A DNA stretch of 64,000 nucleotides from Methylacidimicrobium sp. AP8 (lineage in GTDB: Bacteria; Verrucomicrobiota; Verrucomicrobiia; Methylacidiphilales; Methylacidiphilaceae): NCBI RefSeq assembly GCF_903064525.1, contig NZ_LR797830.1:124001-188000 (forward strand), in the 5' to 3' direction. The position numbers and the translations under genes are program-made. The notes beneath the pieces are model-generated. The model made no database searches. It was not told the origin of the DNA and was given only the letters and a program-made list of their open reading frames with translations. Positions 41,906 to 52,320 of this stretch are shown in pieces; position 1 is the first letter of the stretch; every line of letters starts with the position of its first letter.

Positions 41906-42353
41906 CGGCCGCCTCTCGACCCGTCCGGAGCAGGTCCCGTTCCTGGTGGAAAGGCTCTGCGGCAACCGGAGCGCGGGGCGCGCCGGCGAAGTTTGGACAC
42001 CTTGGGAACCGCCCGCGCAAGCGACTGGACTACGGATCCGCCGCGTGCCGGAGGGCGAACTCGGACGATGGCTCGAATCCAAATCGGGCTCTACCGCCAT
42101 CTGGCTTTTGGGTGATGCCCGTTGGAACCGCGCGGCGCTCGAAAGCGGCCGCGTAGAAGAGATCCGCATTCGATGGCTGCCCGCGATTGACGATGGGGGC
42201 GCCGAGCCCTTTGTCTCCGGATTTAGCCCTCTGGAGGGGGCATTCCGGCTGCGCCTTCGGCTGATCCGATGGCGTAAGGCGAAGGAGGGCGGGGTCGTAG
42301 CGCGCTATACGGTCGGCCTGCAAGGGAGACCTGGAGGGACAGGAGGGGCTTAG
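41874..42353 (+). CDS. RibD C-terminal / dihydrofolate-reductase-like domain protein, short
   Basis: 159 residues, shorter than a full RibD reductase domain. The opening VLLAELFLDGRLSTRPEQV resembles the start of RibD-C/DHFR-like proteins, and GDARWNRAALESGRVEEIRI corresponds to their cofactor-side helix (canonically GGxxLNxALLExGLVDEL). The intervening block is compressed. It begins within the last 32 bases of fmt and runs to a stop that overlaps the porin end. A ribosome site AGGAGAGGG is about 15 bases upstream. Reductase activity is uncertain. Confidence 0.6.
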   Translation: MIVLLAELFLDGRLSTRPEQVPFLVERLCGNRSAGRAGEVWTPWEPPAQATGLRIRRVPEGELGRWLESKSGSTAIWLLGDARWNRAALESGRVEEIRIRWLPAIDDGGAEPFVSGFSPLEGAFRLRLRLIRWRKAKEGGVVARYTVGLQGRPGGTGGA

Positions 42354-43938
42354 TAGCTGTAGACGAATTCGAGTGCGGTGAGGAAGATGGGGCCGTTTGC
42401 GGAGTAGAGGAGGGCGCTTGGGGAGGTAGTTCCCTGGAAGGGGAAGCCGTAGTAGGCCATGACGCCGAGGCCCCAGTCGATTCGGCCTTCGAGGCGGATC
42501 ATGAAGTTGTCGGCAAGGTCGAAGGCCAAGGTGGCGGTGTACTCCCAGATGTCGGTGGGGCGTTGTGGCCCGCCAGGATGCTGTTCCAGCCCGCCTGCAT
42601 CCATTCGGCTGCTGGGAGAGGCTGACGATCGAGCTGAACTGGTACTTCGGCGGGATGGCGGCGCCGTACCAGCTGGAGGGGCCGCTATAGAGGCCGATGG
42701 GCAGCGCCCGCTGACCGCGGGGAGACGAAGCTGACGTCATTGTTGTAGAAGCCCCCGGTGAACTCGAAGCCCAGGAGGAGCTTGTCGGGGCGAACTTCGG
42801 CGCCCAGGAGCCCCAGACATCCCCCAGGAAGAAGGCGTTGTTCTGGTTGAAGGTCCCCTGCCGCGAATCCCCTGCGCGATCCTGTAGGGCTGGGCCATCC
42901 CGTCGATCGGAGAGGCGCCGAAGCCCGGAGGGTTGACCCTGCTGAAGCCGTACATCACTGTCGCGCTTAGGATGGCGTTCTTCTGCTTGACTCCCACCGC
43001 CCGTTCCAGAAAAGCAGGTAGGCCGCGTTGTTATCGATCGTGTTGTCCAGATATCCGAAGTAGTTGTAGCCTCCGCGGGCGACGTTGAAGCCCCCGTCGG
43101 CCACCCCGAAGCGGGTCGACCACTGGTCGTCGAAGTGGTAGATGGCCTGCATCCCGGTAAGGGTGGTCGGCAGGAGGTTGCTGAAGAGCAGCCCGTAGGT
43201 GAAATCCAAGTTGACCGGCCGCTCCACCACCTCGTAGCCCGCCGGATCGACGAACTTCCCGACGCGAATGTCGAGCCCGTTGCCCACCGGCGCCCGGAAG
43301 ACCACGTAGGCCTGCTCCAGCCAGAAGCTCGAGGTGTTGAAGAGAACCAGGAGCTGAAGTTGGTGCCCAAGCCCCCGATCGTGTCCGGAGCCCCGATCGA
43401 GGCATCCTGCCCGACGATCAGATCGGCCCGAAACCCCGCCTGCCACCGGTTCTCGTCGGTCAGCGGCTTCTCCAAGGCCAGCTTAAAGGCGTTCATATTG
43501 AAGCCTCCGCCGGGAATCCCGTCCACCGGCTCCCGGCCCGGAATCGCCGGATACCCCAACGCCTGCCCCGCCGCATTGGTCGGCCCTACATAATTCGGTG
43601 GGGAGGAAAGCCGGGCACTTCATTAAAGGAAGGCGCATTGATGAAGTTGTACGTGTAGCTCGCATCCACGTACCCCCGAAAGGACGATCCCCTTGGTGTT
43701 CGCCTGCACCGGAATCCCCTGGTCCTCCAACCGCTTGATCAGCTCCTGGATCTGCGCATTCTGGCTGGAGGAGCCCCTCGTCGGCACTGACGCTCGCGCT
43801 GGAAGAAGCGGCGCTCCCCGAGCTCCCCGCCGCCGGCGCCGGGGTCGGCGCCGCGACCCCCAGTAGGGAGCAGGGATGCGGCCAGAACATAGCCGCCCCT
43901 GGAGAAATCCAGCCTCGCAGACGAAGAAGCATTGGCAT
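42350..43938 (-). pseudogene. Outer-membrane beta-barrel porin, broken by several frameshifts
   Basis: Reading on the minus strand, a signal-peptide-like start (MPMLLRLRGWISPG, near 43938) leads into SSASVSADE, then the coil QELIKRLEDQGI in another frame, then blocks such as NAFKLALEKPLTDENRW, FWLEQAYVVFRAPVG, VNLDFTYGLLFSNLLP and a final beta strand FLTALEFVYSY. Each block is open, but the frame changes at least six times. One change sits in a G5/C5 run near 43676 where four would restore the frame. The gene could be a porin of the verrucomicrobial BBP2 kind. Either the gene is decayed or the assembly has homopolymer errors. Confidence 0.7.
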
Positions 43939-44052
43939 GCGCCGCGTTGGATGCGTACGGGGAGCCTCGCGCAAGAAAGTGAAGCTTGTCAATCCTCTTC
44001 GGGCCGGGCATTGACGACCATGAATCCTTGGCCGAAGGTGGGAGCACAGCCT

Positions 44053-45427
44053 ATGCGAAGCGCTGCCTGCTTGAGGCTTTCCTGGAAGCTCCTAGGGTTC
44101 CTTGCCTGCTGGATCCCGGCCGTGTCGGCGGCGGGTTTTGCCTATGTCATCCCCGTGCATGGGAGGTCGATCCGGCGGTTGTCTACCTGGTCCGTCGCGG
44201 GTCAAGGAAGCGGTCGCCCAGGGAGCTTCCGTGCTGGTGCTCGACCTCGATACGCCCGGAGGGCGGGCGGACGCCATGGAAGAGATAATCCGGATCATCG
44301 AGCATTTTCCGAATCCGGATGCGACCTATTCCTTCGTCGATCCGAAGGCGCTTTCGGCCGGCGCGTTTTTGCAGCGGCGACACGCCACATCTACATGGCT
44401 CCCGGCTCCGTGATCGGGGCTGCCACCCCGGTTCTCGTTTCTCCCGCCGGCGGGCGGTGCAGCAGCTTCCCGAAAGCTACGAGAAGAAAATTCTTTCCGC
44501 CTATCAGGCGCTGGTGCGGGCGACGGCGCAGCGCCACGGCCATAACCCGGCGGTCTTTGAGGCTATGGTGGACCGGGAAAGCGGGCTGGCGATCGACGGA
44601 ACGACTCTTCTGCCCAAGGGCAAAATTTTACCCTAACCGATGTTGAGGCCTCGCGCCGCTACGGCGTCCCGCCCCGACCGCTGCTCTCCGAGGGAACGGT
44701 GGCGGACCTGCCGGCCCTCGTGCGGCAAATCGGCGGCGGACGCCTTGTGGAATTGCGCCCTACCGGATTCGAGCGGATCGCGCGCGGCATCGTGGCCGCC
44801 GGGCCGATGCTCTTGGGGATCGGCCTGCTCTTAGGCTACTTGGAGCTCAAGACCGGCGGTTCTTTCGGATTGTTCGCGGCGGCAGCTCTGCTCTGCTTTC
44901 TTTCTATTTCTTCGGCCATTATCTGGCCGGACTGAGCGGATGGGAGCCGCTCTTTTTCTTTCTTGAGGAGCGGCGCTTATCGCGCTGGAGCTCTTTTTCT
45001 TTCCGGGTTCTTTGCCGACGGTGGCTGGAACGGTCCTGGCCCTTCTGGGGTTGCTCTACTCCGCGATCGATCGCTATCCCAAGGATCCGCTCTGGGTAGG
45101 AGCCGAACGGCTCGCCGGACCGGTTTTTCCCTGGTCCTCGCCGCCGCCGGCGCCGTCGCCATCGGGATGGTCGTGGCACGCTTTCCCCGGCACGGCGCCT
45201 GGTCATGGGTCCGGAAGGGATTTCCGCGGATACCGCCGTTTCGCCCGTTCATCCCGGTGACGAGGGGATCGCGATCACCGTCCTGCGACCCTCCGGAACC
45301 GGCCGCTTTGGGGAAAGAATCGTCGATGTCAGAGCCCGGAACGTTCGTTCCGGCGGGTAGTCGGCTGCGGATCGTAGCGGTGGAGGGAATCCGGGTCGTC
45401 GTGGAGCGCGTGGAGGAGGAGGAATGA
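44053..45427 (+). pseudogene. nfeD: NfeD/ClpP-class membrane serine protease, frameshifted
   Basis: A signal peptide (MRSAACLRLSWKLLGFLAC) leads to FAYVIPVHG. Continuing through frame changes gives the ClpP-like core LVLDLDTPGGRADAMEEIIR, SAGAFxAAATRHIYMAPGS and ESYEKKILSAY; a membrane section LGIGLLLGYLELKTGG; and the C-terminal OB-fold, whose final strands read FVPAGSRLRIVAVEGIRVVVERVE. This is the domain order of long NfeD proteins, which work with flotillins. At least five frameshifts are needed, near 44170, 44370, 44455, 44630 and 44930-45260. The ATG of the following gene overlaps its end region. Confidence 0.7.
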
Positions 45428-45432
45428 TATGA

Positions 45433-45898
45433 ATGATCGCGCTTCTTTTTTTTGCCCGCAGGCGGGCGGATCTTGTTTGCGGCCAATCTCTTTTTTTCTT
45501 GCCGCGCGCAATTCCGGGGTTGCACGAGCTCGTAGGCCTTCCGAGTGGAGCCGCTTCGGCCCCTTTGATCTCGGGCACGATGAGGGAGGCTGACGGTGCC
45601 GGCCATGAGCCTCCTTGTTTTGAAAAGCGGCTATGGGGCCGGCTCCGTTACCGGGCGCGGAGCCGCCGGGGCCGCTGGATGGCCTCGCCTTTCGGCAATC
45701 CGTCCGGGGCGGGCGCCCGGCCTCGGATCGGGTCAGCCGGGAGGAGCCGCCCTTTCGCCTTGCCATCCCATCGGAGTCGCCCTATTCGAGGGGAGGCGAA
45801 CCGGGGTCGTAGCGGAGAGCGGATTTCGGGAGGCAGGTAATCGAGCACGCGTTCTCGGATGGCATGATGGCCGCTGGATCGTGGAGGCCGTCGCATGA
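45433..45898 (+). pseudogene. Short NfeD-like OB-fold protein, probably frameshifted
   Basis: A hydrophobic start (MIALLFFARRRADL, then SLFFLPRAIPG) is followed, in a different frame, by an OB-fold-like end: PCHPIGVALFEGRRTGVV then RARVLGWHDGRWIVEAV. The latter parallels the end of NfeD. The stop overlaps the floA start in ATGA, so the order is nfeD, short nfeD-like, floA with translational coupling. At least one frameshift is needed to join the two halves. Alternatively, the GTG at 45596 starts a shorter intact protein. Confidence 0.5.
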
Positions 45899-46894
45899 TC
45901 TCTTTATTCCTACTGGGGCTTCTGGCGCTCGTCGCCCCTCGTGTTCGCGGTGCTGGTGATCAATTTCGTCGGCATCTGGGTCCGCGCGTTCATCTCCGGG
46001 CGTGGGTGAGCCTGTTCAATCTGGTCGCCATGCGCCTCCGGGGAATTCCTCCTTCGCTGATCGTCAACAATCGGATCACGGCGGTCCGTTCCGGGATTGA
46101 TTTGAGCACCGCCCAGTTGGAATCCCACTACCTGGCGGGCGGCAACGTGGAGCAGGTGGTGCGCGCGCTGATCGCTGCCGACCGGGCGCACATCTCCCTC
46201 GATTTCAACCGTGCCTGTGCGATCGACTTGGCCACGATCGGCACCGGGAAGAGCGTCTTCGAGGCGGTGAGGACCAGCGTCAATCCCAAGGTGATCGATC
46301 TGTCCAAACCCGGCGACCGGCCAGAACACGATCACCGGGGTAGCCAAGGATGGGATCGCGGTGAAGGCGCGGGCGCGGGTCACCGTGCGGACCAATCTGG
46401 AGCGCTTTGTCGGGGAGCGACCGAGGAGACGATCATCGCCCGGGTGGGGAAGGCATCGTCACCACGATCGGATCGGCGCTCAACTATAAGGAGGTCTTGG
46501 AATATCCGGATCGGATCTCGAAGACGGTGCTGCAGAAAGGTCTCGACTCGGGGACCGCCTTCGAAATTCTCTCGATCGACATTGCCGAGGTTACGATCGG
46601 CGACAATGTCGGGGCGAAGCCCAGGCCGAGCAGGCGGAGGCGGACAAGCGGGTCGCCCAAGCGAAAGCAGAGGTGCGGCGGGCGGCGGCGGTCGCCCTGG
46701 AGCAGGAGATGCGGGCCAAGCTCGTCGAGGCGGAGGCCGAGATTCCATTGGCCATGGCGGATGCCTTCCGGAAAGGGCATCTCGGGGTGATGGACTACTA
46801 TCGGATGCGCAACATCCAGGCCGATACCGCGATGCGTGCGAATATCGCGGGGGAGTCGACGGAAGCGGCTCCGAGGACCTCTCCGTCCTTGTAG
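45895..46894 (+). pseudogene. floA: Flotillin-like protein FloA, frameshifted
   Basis: FloA/YqfA proteins scaffold membrane microdomains. The first residues MISLFLLGLLALVA continue, after a one-base change at the CCCC run near 45932, as LVFAVLVINFVGIWVRAFISG, then return to the first frame at AWVSLFNLVAMRLRGIPPSL. The core ARAHISLDFNRACAIDLATI-like block and [19 protein letters not shown] are intact. A further one-base loss near 46617 and two more near 46290-46450 are needed. The C-terminal coil [18 protein letters not shown] and [15 protein letters not shown] match the family. Compensating indels in homopolymers argue for sequence error or very recent decay. Confidence 0.75.
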
Positions 46895-46938
46895 CAGGCT
46901 CTCCTATCGCGAATAGGGAGAAACGGGAGAAAACGACA

Positions 46939-47359
46939 ATGACGGGTCCGCCGGCAGCCGTGGTTGCGCCGCTGCTGGGCGCGGGGTTCCCTTTCGCGGG
47001 CGAATGGGGCCCTCTTCTCGCCATTTTGCTGCTGCTGGCGCTCCAGGCGGCTCTCGCCTATCGGCGAGGGAAAGTCGAGCCTCCGCCGCCGGGACCATCC
47101 GGAAGAAAACGGCCGGCGATTCCCGTTCCCGAGGCGGCGAGGGAAGAGTCGGGCGTGCAAGCTTCGCGGGCGTGGATGGGGACGTCCGAGCGCGGCCGCG
47201 TCGTTGATCGTTGAGGAGCTTCCGCCCGGAGAAGCGGAGCCGGTCTTCGGAGAGGCGCGGATAGCCCCGCCTCTGCCGGCGGAGGCCCTCCGGATGCCGC
47301 CTCGCCGGATGCGGTCAGGCCGGCCCGGTCTCGGCCGCCTTCCTTCGCCGATTGCGTGA
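46939..47359 (+). pseudogene. Hypothetical membrane protein downstream of floA, probably frameshifted
   Basis: From ATG 46939 the first frame gives one membrane helix, LLAILLLLALQAALAY, then a Pro-rich linker and ends at 47214. A second frame, open from within the first to 47359, continues with LIVEELPPGEAEPVFGEAR. A one-base shift near 47190 would join them into about 140 residues. It follows floA by 44 bases, the position of yqfB-type small proteins in Bacillus, but I see no clear homology. Function unknown. Confidence 0.45.
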
Positions 47360-47535
47360 TCCGCAGGGAGCACGGGAAGTCTTTCTCGGAGCCGAGGTTC
47401 TTTGAACCCGCCCATGGCGTTGCGGGACCCCGATGCCGGTTTGCGGTGAGAGAGAGAGCCGCCGCCGCGGAAAACCGGGCGAGGGTTTGGGCTCCGGGGT
47501 GTTCTGATCGCCACAGAGCCCGTTTCTCCCTATCC

Positions 47536-48965
47536 GTGAAAAACCTAGCGCCTTGCCCCGTTCTCCTTCTCGTTCTCGGCCTGTGGGCCTGCTTCGAATC
47601 CGGTTCGACCGCTGCCGAGCCCCAGCACGAAGGAAAAATCCTCTGTTACACCTGCACCATGCATCCCAGCGTGCGCTCTCCCGTTCCGGGCAAATGCCCG
47701 ATCTGCGGCATGGATCTGGTGCCGGTCCGCGAAAAGAAGTCTTCACCGGAAAACCGGCTCAGGCCGCGGCTTCCGGGGCACCGGCCCGACCGAACCGGGG
47801 CTGTCTCAACCCACTGCCCCGTCCGCAAGCCCCTTTTTGTTCCTCCTGAACGGCTGCAGGCGATCGGGGTCCGCACCGCGCTCGTGGAGCGGCGCCGGCT
47901 GGTGCGCGCATTGCACGCTCCGGCCATCTTGGCCATCGATGAGTCGAAGGTAGTCGACATTAACGTAAAGGCCGGGGACGGCTATGTCCTCAAGCTCTAC
48001 GCCGATTATTTGTGGAAGGAAGTACATAAAGGAGAAAAGCTGGCCACGATTCTGTCCGAGAACTGGGTCCAAGCCCAAATGGATTACATCCGTGCCTACC
48101 GCGCCTGGCGGAGGAGCCTGCTGATCCAAAAAGCCAACCCTATCCTCCTCGATCAGCAGTTCGAGCATATCCGGAACCGGATCCGCGTCTGGGACTTGAC
48201 CGATGCGCAGATCCGGGAGCTCGAGAAGTATGCCTGGAGCATGTCGACCAACGATGTCCGTACCGGAAAAGGGATTCACGGCACATTCGACCTGCTTTCT
48301 CCTATCTCGGGCCATGTGCATGAAAAGAACGTCTTCGAGGGATGCGCTTCACGGCGGGCCAGACGCTCTTTCGGCTGGTGGATCTTTCGCGGATCTGGGT
48401 CCTTGCGGAATTCCCCGAAGACCAAGCCCCTTTTGTCTCGGAAGGCCAGTCCTGCGAGGTAACTCTTCCCGCGCTCCCGGGAGAGCGGTTCCGGAGTCAT
48501 ATTGATTTTGTACAACCCCACTTTATCGAGGCGGTGCGTCGGTTGCAGGTTCGAGTCATCCTGCCGAACCCCGGCCACAAGCTGCGTCCTGGAATGTACG
48601 CCGACGTGACGGCTCATCTCGACTACGGGGTCCAGTTGGCGGTGCGGAGCGACGCCGTGATTCCGACGGGACGGCGTTTCGTTGTCTTCGTCGATCATGG
48701 CGGGGGCATCCGAGCCCCGCTTTGTCCAGCTGGGGCAGAAGATCGATGACGATTACCAGGTGCTCGCTGGGCTCCAGGAAGGGAACGGGTGGTTACGGGT
48801 GCGAACTTCCTCATCGACGCCGAGTCCCGTGTCCAAGGGGCCTTGCAGATCTGGTCGGGGAACGGCCGGCCGAGGGATGGAGGGTCCCGGAAGCCCGCTC
48901 CGGCCGTACCTCCACCGGCGGGTCATCACCATCACCATGGGATGCCCGACATGCCCGGGATGTAG
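47536..48965 (+). pseudogene. cusB: CusB-type membrane fusion protein of a heavy-metal RND pump, frameshifted
   Basis: The GTG start at 47536 leads a lipoprotein-like signal (VLLLVLGLWAC), then a heavy-metal-binding module YTCTMHPSVRSPVPGKCPICGMDL (residues in part) near residue 40, and adaptor blocks ALHAPAILAIDESKV and SPISGHVHEKNVFEG. The frame then changes near 48340 (TAGQTLFRLVDLSRIWVLAE), again near 48705 (FVQLGQKIDDDYQVLAGL) and again near 48800 (ANFLIDAESRVQGAL). It ends with a His5 and Met-rich tail HHHHHGMPDMPGM. The tail and module are metal-binding marks. The next gene starts 2 bases later. Confidence 0.8.
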
Positions 48966-48967
48966 CC

Positions 48968-51900
48968 ATGCTGGAGCGCCTGATCGAGTGGAGTGGCCGC
49001 AATCCATTCTTGGTCAGCGTGCTGGCCGCCTTCGGCCTCACGTGGGGAATCTTGGCCTTGCGGAGTTCCCCCTTGGATGCGATTCCCGATCTCTCCGACG
49101 TCCAAGTGATCGTCTACACCGAGTGGCCCGGACGTAGTCCGACGCTCGTGGAGGATCAGGTCACCTATCCGATCTCGACCCTCTTCCTCTCGGCGCCGAA
49201 AGTGAAGGTTGTCCGCGGGGAGTCGATATTCGGCAAGTCGTTCGTCTACATAATATTCGAAGACGGCACGGACATCTATTGGGCCCGGTCCCGCGTGCTC
49301 GAGTACTTGAACGCCGCCCGCGGCCGGTTGCCGGAAGGAGTCAGCCCGACCTTAGGACCGGATGCAACGGGCGTCGGCTGGGTCTTCGAATACGCGCTCG
49401 TTGACGAGTCGGGAAACCATGACCTGGCCGAGCTTCGCTCGTTCCAGGACTGGACGCTCCGCTACGCCCTGGCGTCGGTCCACGGCGTCTCGGAGGTGGC
49501 CAGCGTCGGCGGCTATGTCCGCCAATACCAGGTGAACCTCGATCCCGATAAGCTCCTGGCCTACGGCGTCCGCTTCTCCGATGTGGTCGACGCGGTTCGC
49601 AAGGGTAACCGGGACGTAGGAGGCAGGAGCTTCGAGATCTCGACCATGGAGTATTACATCCGCGGGCGGGGCTATTTTCAGTCCCTGGCGGACATAGGGA
49701 ATACGGTCGTGCGCACCGACCCGCAGGGCTTTCCTATCCTCGTCCGCCAGCTCGGGAGCCTCACTCTGGGGGGGGACTTGCGGCAGGGGCTGGCGGAGCT
49801 CAACGGAAAGGGGGAGACGGTCGGGGGAATCGTCGTGATGCGGCACGGCGAAAACGCCCTGCGGGTGATCGACGGCATCAAGAAGAAGCTCAAGACCCTC
49901 GAGGGCTCGTTCCCGCCCGGAGTCCGGCTGGTCCCCACCTACGACCGCTCCGAGCTCATCCATCGCTCGATTCGCACGCTTTGGGAGAAGCTGATCGAGG
50001 AGAGTGTGGTGGTCAGCCTAGTTTGCATCCTTTTTCTTTGGCACCTGCGCAGCGCCTTGGTGCCGATTCTTCTCCTCCCGGCGGCGATCGTCCTCTCCTT
50101 CATACCCTTCGGCGGCCTGCACCTGACGGCGAACATCATGTCGCTGGGAGGAATTGCCATCGCGATCGGGGCCATGGTCGATGGGGCCGTGATCATGGTG
50201 GAAAACGCCCATAGGCAGTTGGAGGATGCCCGGGAAAAGAGCGGGAAGGAGCCCCGAGGGGAGGAGCGGCTCCGCGTGCTGCTGGCCGCAGCCCGGATGG
50301 TGGGCCGTCCTCTCTTCTTTTCGCTCCTGGTGATCACGGTTTCTTTCGTCCCTGTCTTCGCCTTAGAAGCCCAGGAGGGCCGCCTCTTTCGGCCGCTGGC
50401 CTTCACCAAGACCTTCGCGATGTTTTTTGCGGCCCTGCTTTCCGTGACCCTGGTCCCCGTGCTGATGCGCTGGTTCATTCGGGGGCGGATCGTTCCGGAA
50501 AAGCGCAACCCGCTCAACCGGCTGCTTCTTGCCGCCTATGATCCGATCCTCCGGTTCGTCCTCCGCTATCGCATTCCGGTCCTTCTGGTGGCGCTCGCGG
50601 TGCTGGCCTCGGCTCTCTATCCGCTCCGCCGACTGGGTGCCGAGTTCATGCCTCCGCTCAATGAGGGAACCCTGCTTTACATGCCGACCGCCGTGCCCGG
50701 GGTGGCGATCGCGGAGGCCGCTCGGATCCTCCAGCTGCAAGACCGGATCATCGCCCGATTACCCGAGGTCGCCACTGTGTTCGGGAAGGTAGGGCAGGCG
50801 GACACGGCGACCGACCCGGCCCCGCTGTCCATGACGGAAACCGTGGTTACCTTTCGGCCGGAAAGCCAATGGCGCAAAGGAATGACTTGGAGCAAGCTCG
50901 TGGCAGAGCTCAATCGACAACTCCAGTTCCCGGGGGTGGCCAACATCTTCTGGATGCCGATACAGACCCGCACGGAGATGCTGACGACGGGCTTCCGGTC
51001 GAACTTGGGGATCAAGATCTTCGGATCGGACCTCAACGTGATCCGCGACTTGGGGGAGAAGATCGAGCGCACCCTTTCGGGCTTTCCCGATACCCGCAGC
51101 GTCTTTGCGGAGCGGGTGGAAGGGGGACGGTATCTGGATATCCAGGTGCGCCGCGAGGCGCTGGCGCGGTACGGATTCACGGTCGAGGATGTCAACCAAG
51201 CGATCGAGGGAGCGATCGGCGGGAACACCGTGACCGTCACGGTGGAGGGACGGGAACGATATCCGGTGAGCGTCCGCTACAATCGAGACTTTCGGCAGGA
51301 TCCGCTGGCTCTCTCGCGAGTCCTCGTAGGAGCAGCGCTGCCGGCCGTTTCCGCCGCCACGACCCCGCCGAGTTCGCCTCCGCCTCCGATTGCCGGAGTC
51401 CAGGTTCCTTTGGGAGAGCTGGCCGACATCCATTTTGCGTTGGGTCCGCCGGAGGTTCGGAGCGAGAACGCCCGGCTCGTCGGCTTCGTGTTCGTTGACA
51501 GCACGGCTAAAGATCTTGTCGGATATGTGCAAAAAGCCAGCGCGCAGATCGCCCGCAACGTCGCCTTCCCTCCGGGGTATTACGTCGAGTGGGCCGGCTC
51601 CTATGAATATTTCCTTCGCGCGAAGCAGCGCCTTTTTCTCCTCATTCCGCTCACCTTGGTCATTATTTTCCTTTTGTTGCACCTCAACACGCGGTCGGTA
51701 GGCCGAACCTTCTTGGTAATGCTCGCCGTGCCTTTTTCCCTGGTCGGCGCCTTTTGGCTCCTCTACTGGCTTGGCTACAACCTGAGCGTTGCGGTGGGGG
51801 TTGGGCTGATCGCCCTGGCGGGGCTCGACGCGGAGACCGGTGTCGTCATGCTTCTCTATCTCGACCATGCCTATGAACAGCGGAGTCGCGAAGGGCGGAT

Positions 51901-52156
51901 GCGATCGCGGGCCGATCTGCGGGCTGCGATCGCGGAGGGCGCTCTCGGCAGAATCCGCCCGAAGGTGATGACTATCTGCGCGATCCTCTTCGGCCTTCTC
52001 CCTATCCTCTGGAGCCAGCAAACCGGGGCGGACGTCATGAAACGGATCGCCGCACCCATGGTCGGCGGAATCGTGACCTCCGGCCTGCTCGAATTGCTCC
52101 TCTACCCGATCCTCTACTTCCTATGGCAGGGTCGGAAGCTGCCTGAGGAGGCCTGA
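48968..52156 (+). CDS. cusA: CusA/CzcA-type heavy-metal efflux RND transporter
   Basis: 1062 residues, fully open, unlike its broken partner. HME-type inner-membrane pump driven by protons. N-terminal helix and PDLSDVQVIVYTEWPGRSP are canonical; the TM4 acidic motif is GAMVDGAVIMVENAHRQLE. The stretch PIQTRTEMLTTGFRSNLGIK matches the CusA block around its metal-path methionine (PIRNRIDMLSTG in CusA). Twelve membrane helices are visible. ATG 48968 begins 2 bases after the cusB stop. Substrate is probably Cu/Ag by CusB's His/Met tail and the Met here, but Zn/Co/Ni cannot be excluded. No outer-membrane CusC is adjacent. Confidence 0.92.
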   Translation: MLERLIEWSGRNPFLVSVLAAFGLTWGILALRSSPLDAIPDLSDVQVIVYTEWPGRSPTLVEDQVTYPISTLFLSAPKVKVVRGESIFGKSFVYIIFEDGTDIYWARSRVLEYLNAARGRLPEGVSPTLGPDATGVGWVFEYALVDESGNHDLAELRSFQDWTLRYALASVHGVSEVASVGGYVRQYQVNLDPDKLLAYGVRFSDVVDAVRKGNRDVGGRSFEISTMEYYIRGRGYFQSLADIGNTVVRTDPQGFPILVRQLGSLTLGGDLRQGLAELNGKGETVGGIVVMRHGENALRVIDGIKKKLKTLEGSFPPGVRLVPTYDRSELIHRSIRTLWEKLIEESVVVSLVCILFLWHLRSALVPILLLPAAIVLSFIPFGGLHLTANIMSLGGIAIAIGAMVDGAVIMVENAHRQLEDAREKSGKEPRGEERLRVLLAAARMVGRPLFFSLLVITVSFVPVFALEAQEGRLFRPLAFTKTFAMFFAALLSVTLVPVLMRWFIRGRIVPEKRNPLNRLLLAAYDPILRFVLRYRIPVLLVALAVLASALYPLRRLGAEFMPPLNEGTLLYMPTAVPGVAIAEAARILQLQDRIIARLPEVATVFGKVGQADTATDPAPLSMTETVVTFRPESQWRKGMTWSKLVAELNRQLQFPGVANIFWMPIQTRTEMLTTGFRSNLGIKIFGSDLNVIRDLGEKIERTLSGFPDTRSVFAERVEGGRYLDIQVRREALARYGFTVEDVNQAIEGAIGGNTVTVTVEGRERYPVSVRYNRDFRQDPLALSRVLVGAALPAVSAATTPPSSPPPPIAGVQVPLGELADIHFALGPPEVRSENARLVGFVFVDSTAKDLVGYVQKASAQIARNVAFPPGYYVEWAGSYEYFLRAKQRLFLLIPLTLVIIFLLLHLNTRSVGRTFLVMLAVPFSLVGAFWLLYWLGYNLSVAVGVGLIALAGLDAETGVVMLLYLDHAYEQRSREGRMRSRADLRAAIAEGALGRIRPKVMTICAILFGLLPILWSQQTGADVMKRIAAPMVGGIVTSGLLELLLYPILYFLWQGRKLPEEA

Positions 52157-52222
52157 ATCTGCTTTGCGAAGGCCTGGAAGGCGTTTCCCGAAGGAGAAGA
52201 ACAAACCCGGCGCTGTATCGGC

Positions 52223-52320
52223 CCTTCCTTCCGAATCGACGGGCGGGTTACTCCTGTGTTCTCCTTTCGCCTGCCGCTGCCTTCGTTTGCAGCGGTGGGC
52301 GATGGCCCTTCGGAGGAAGG
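52223..52320 (+). other. Structured leader upstream of the TauE/SafE gene
   Basis: CCGCTGC (52274-52280) pairs with GCAGCGG (52289-52295), flanked by GCC and GGC that extend the helix after a TG/TG internal loop. An outer imperfect pair, CCTTCCTTCCGAA (52223-52235) with TTCGGAGGAAGG (52309-52320), encloses it. The 213-base gap between cusA and the exporter gene therefore holds a nested structure. No T-run follows. Confidence 0.4.
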
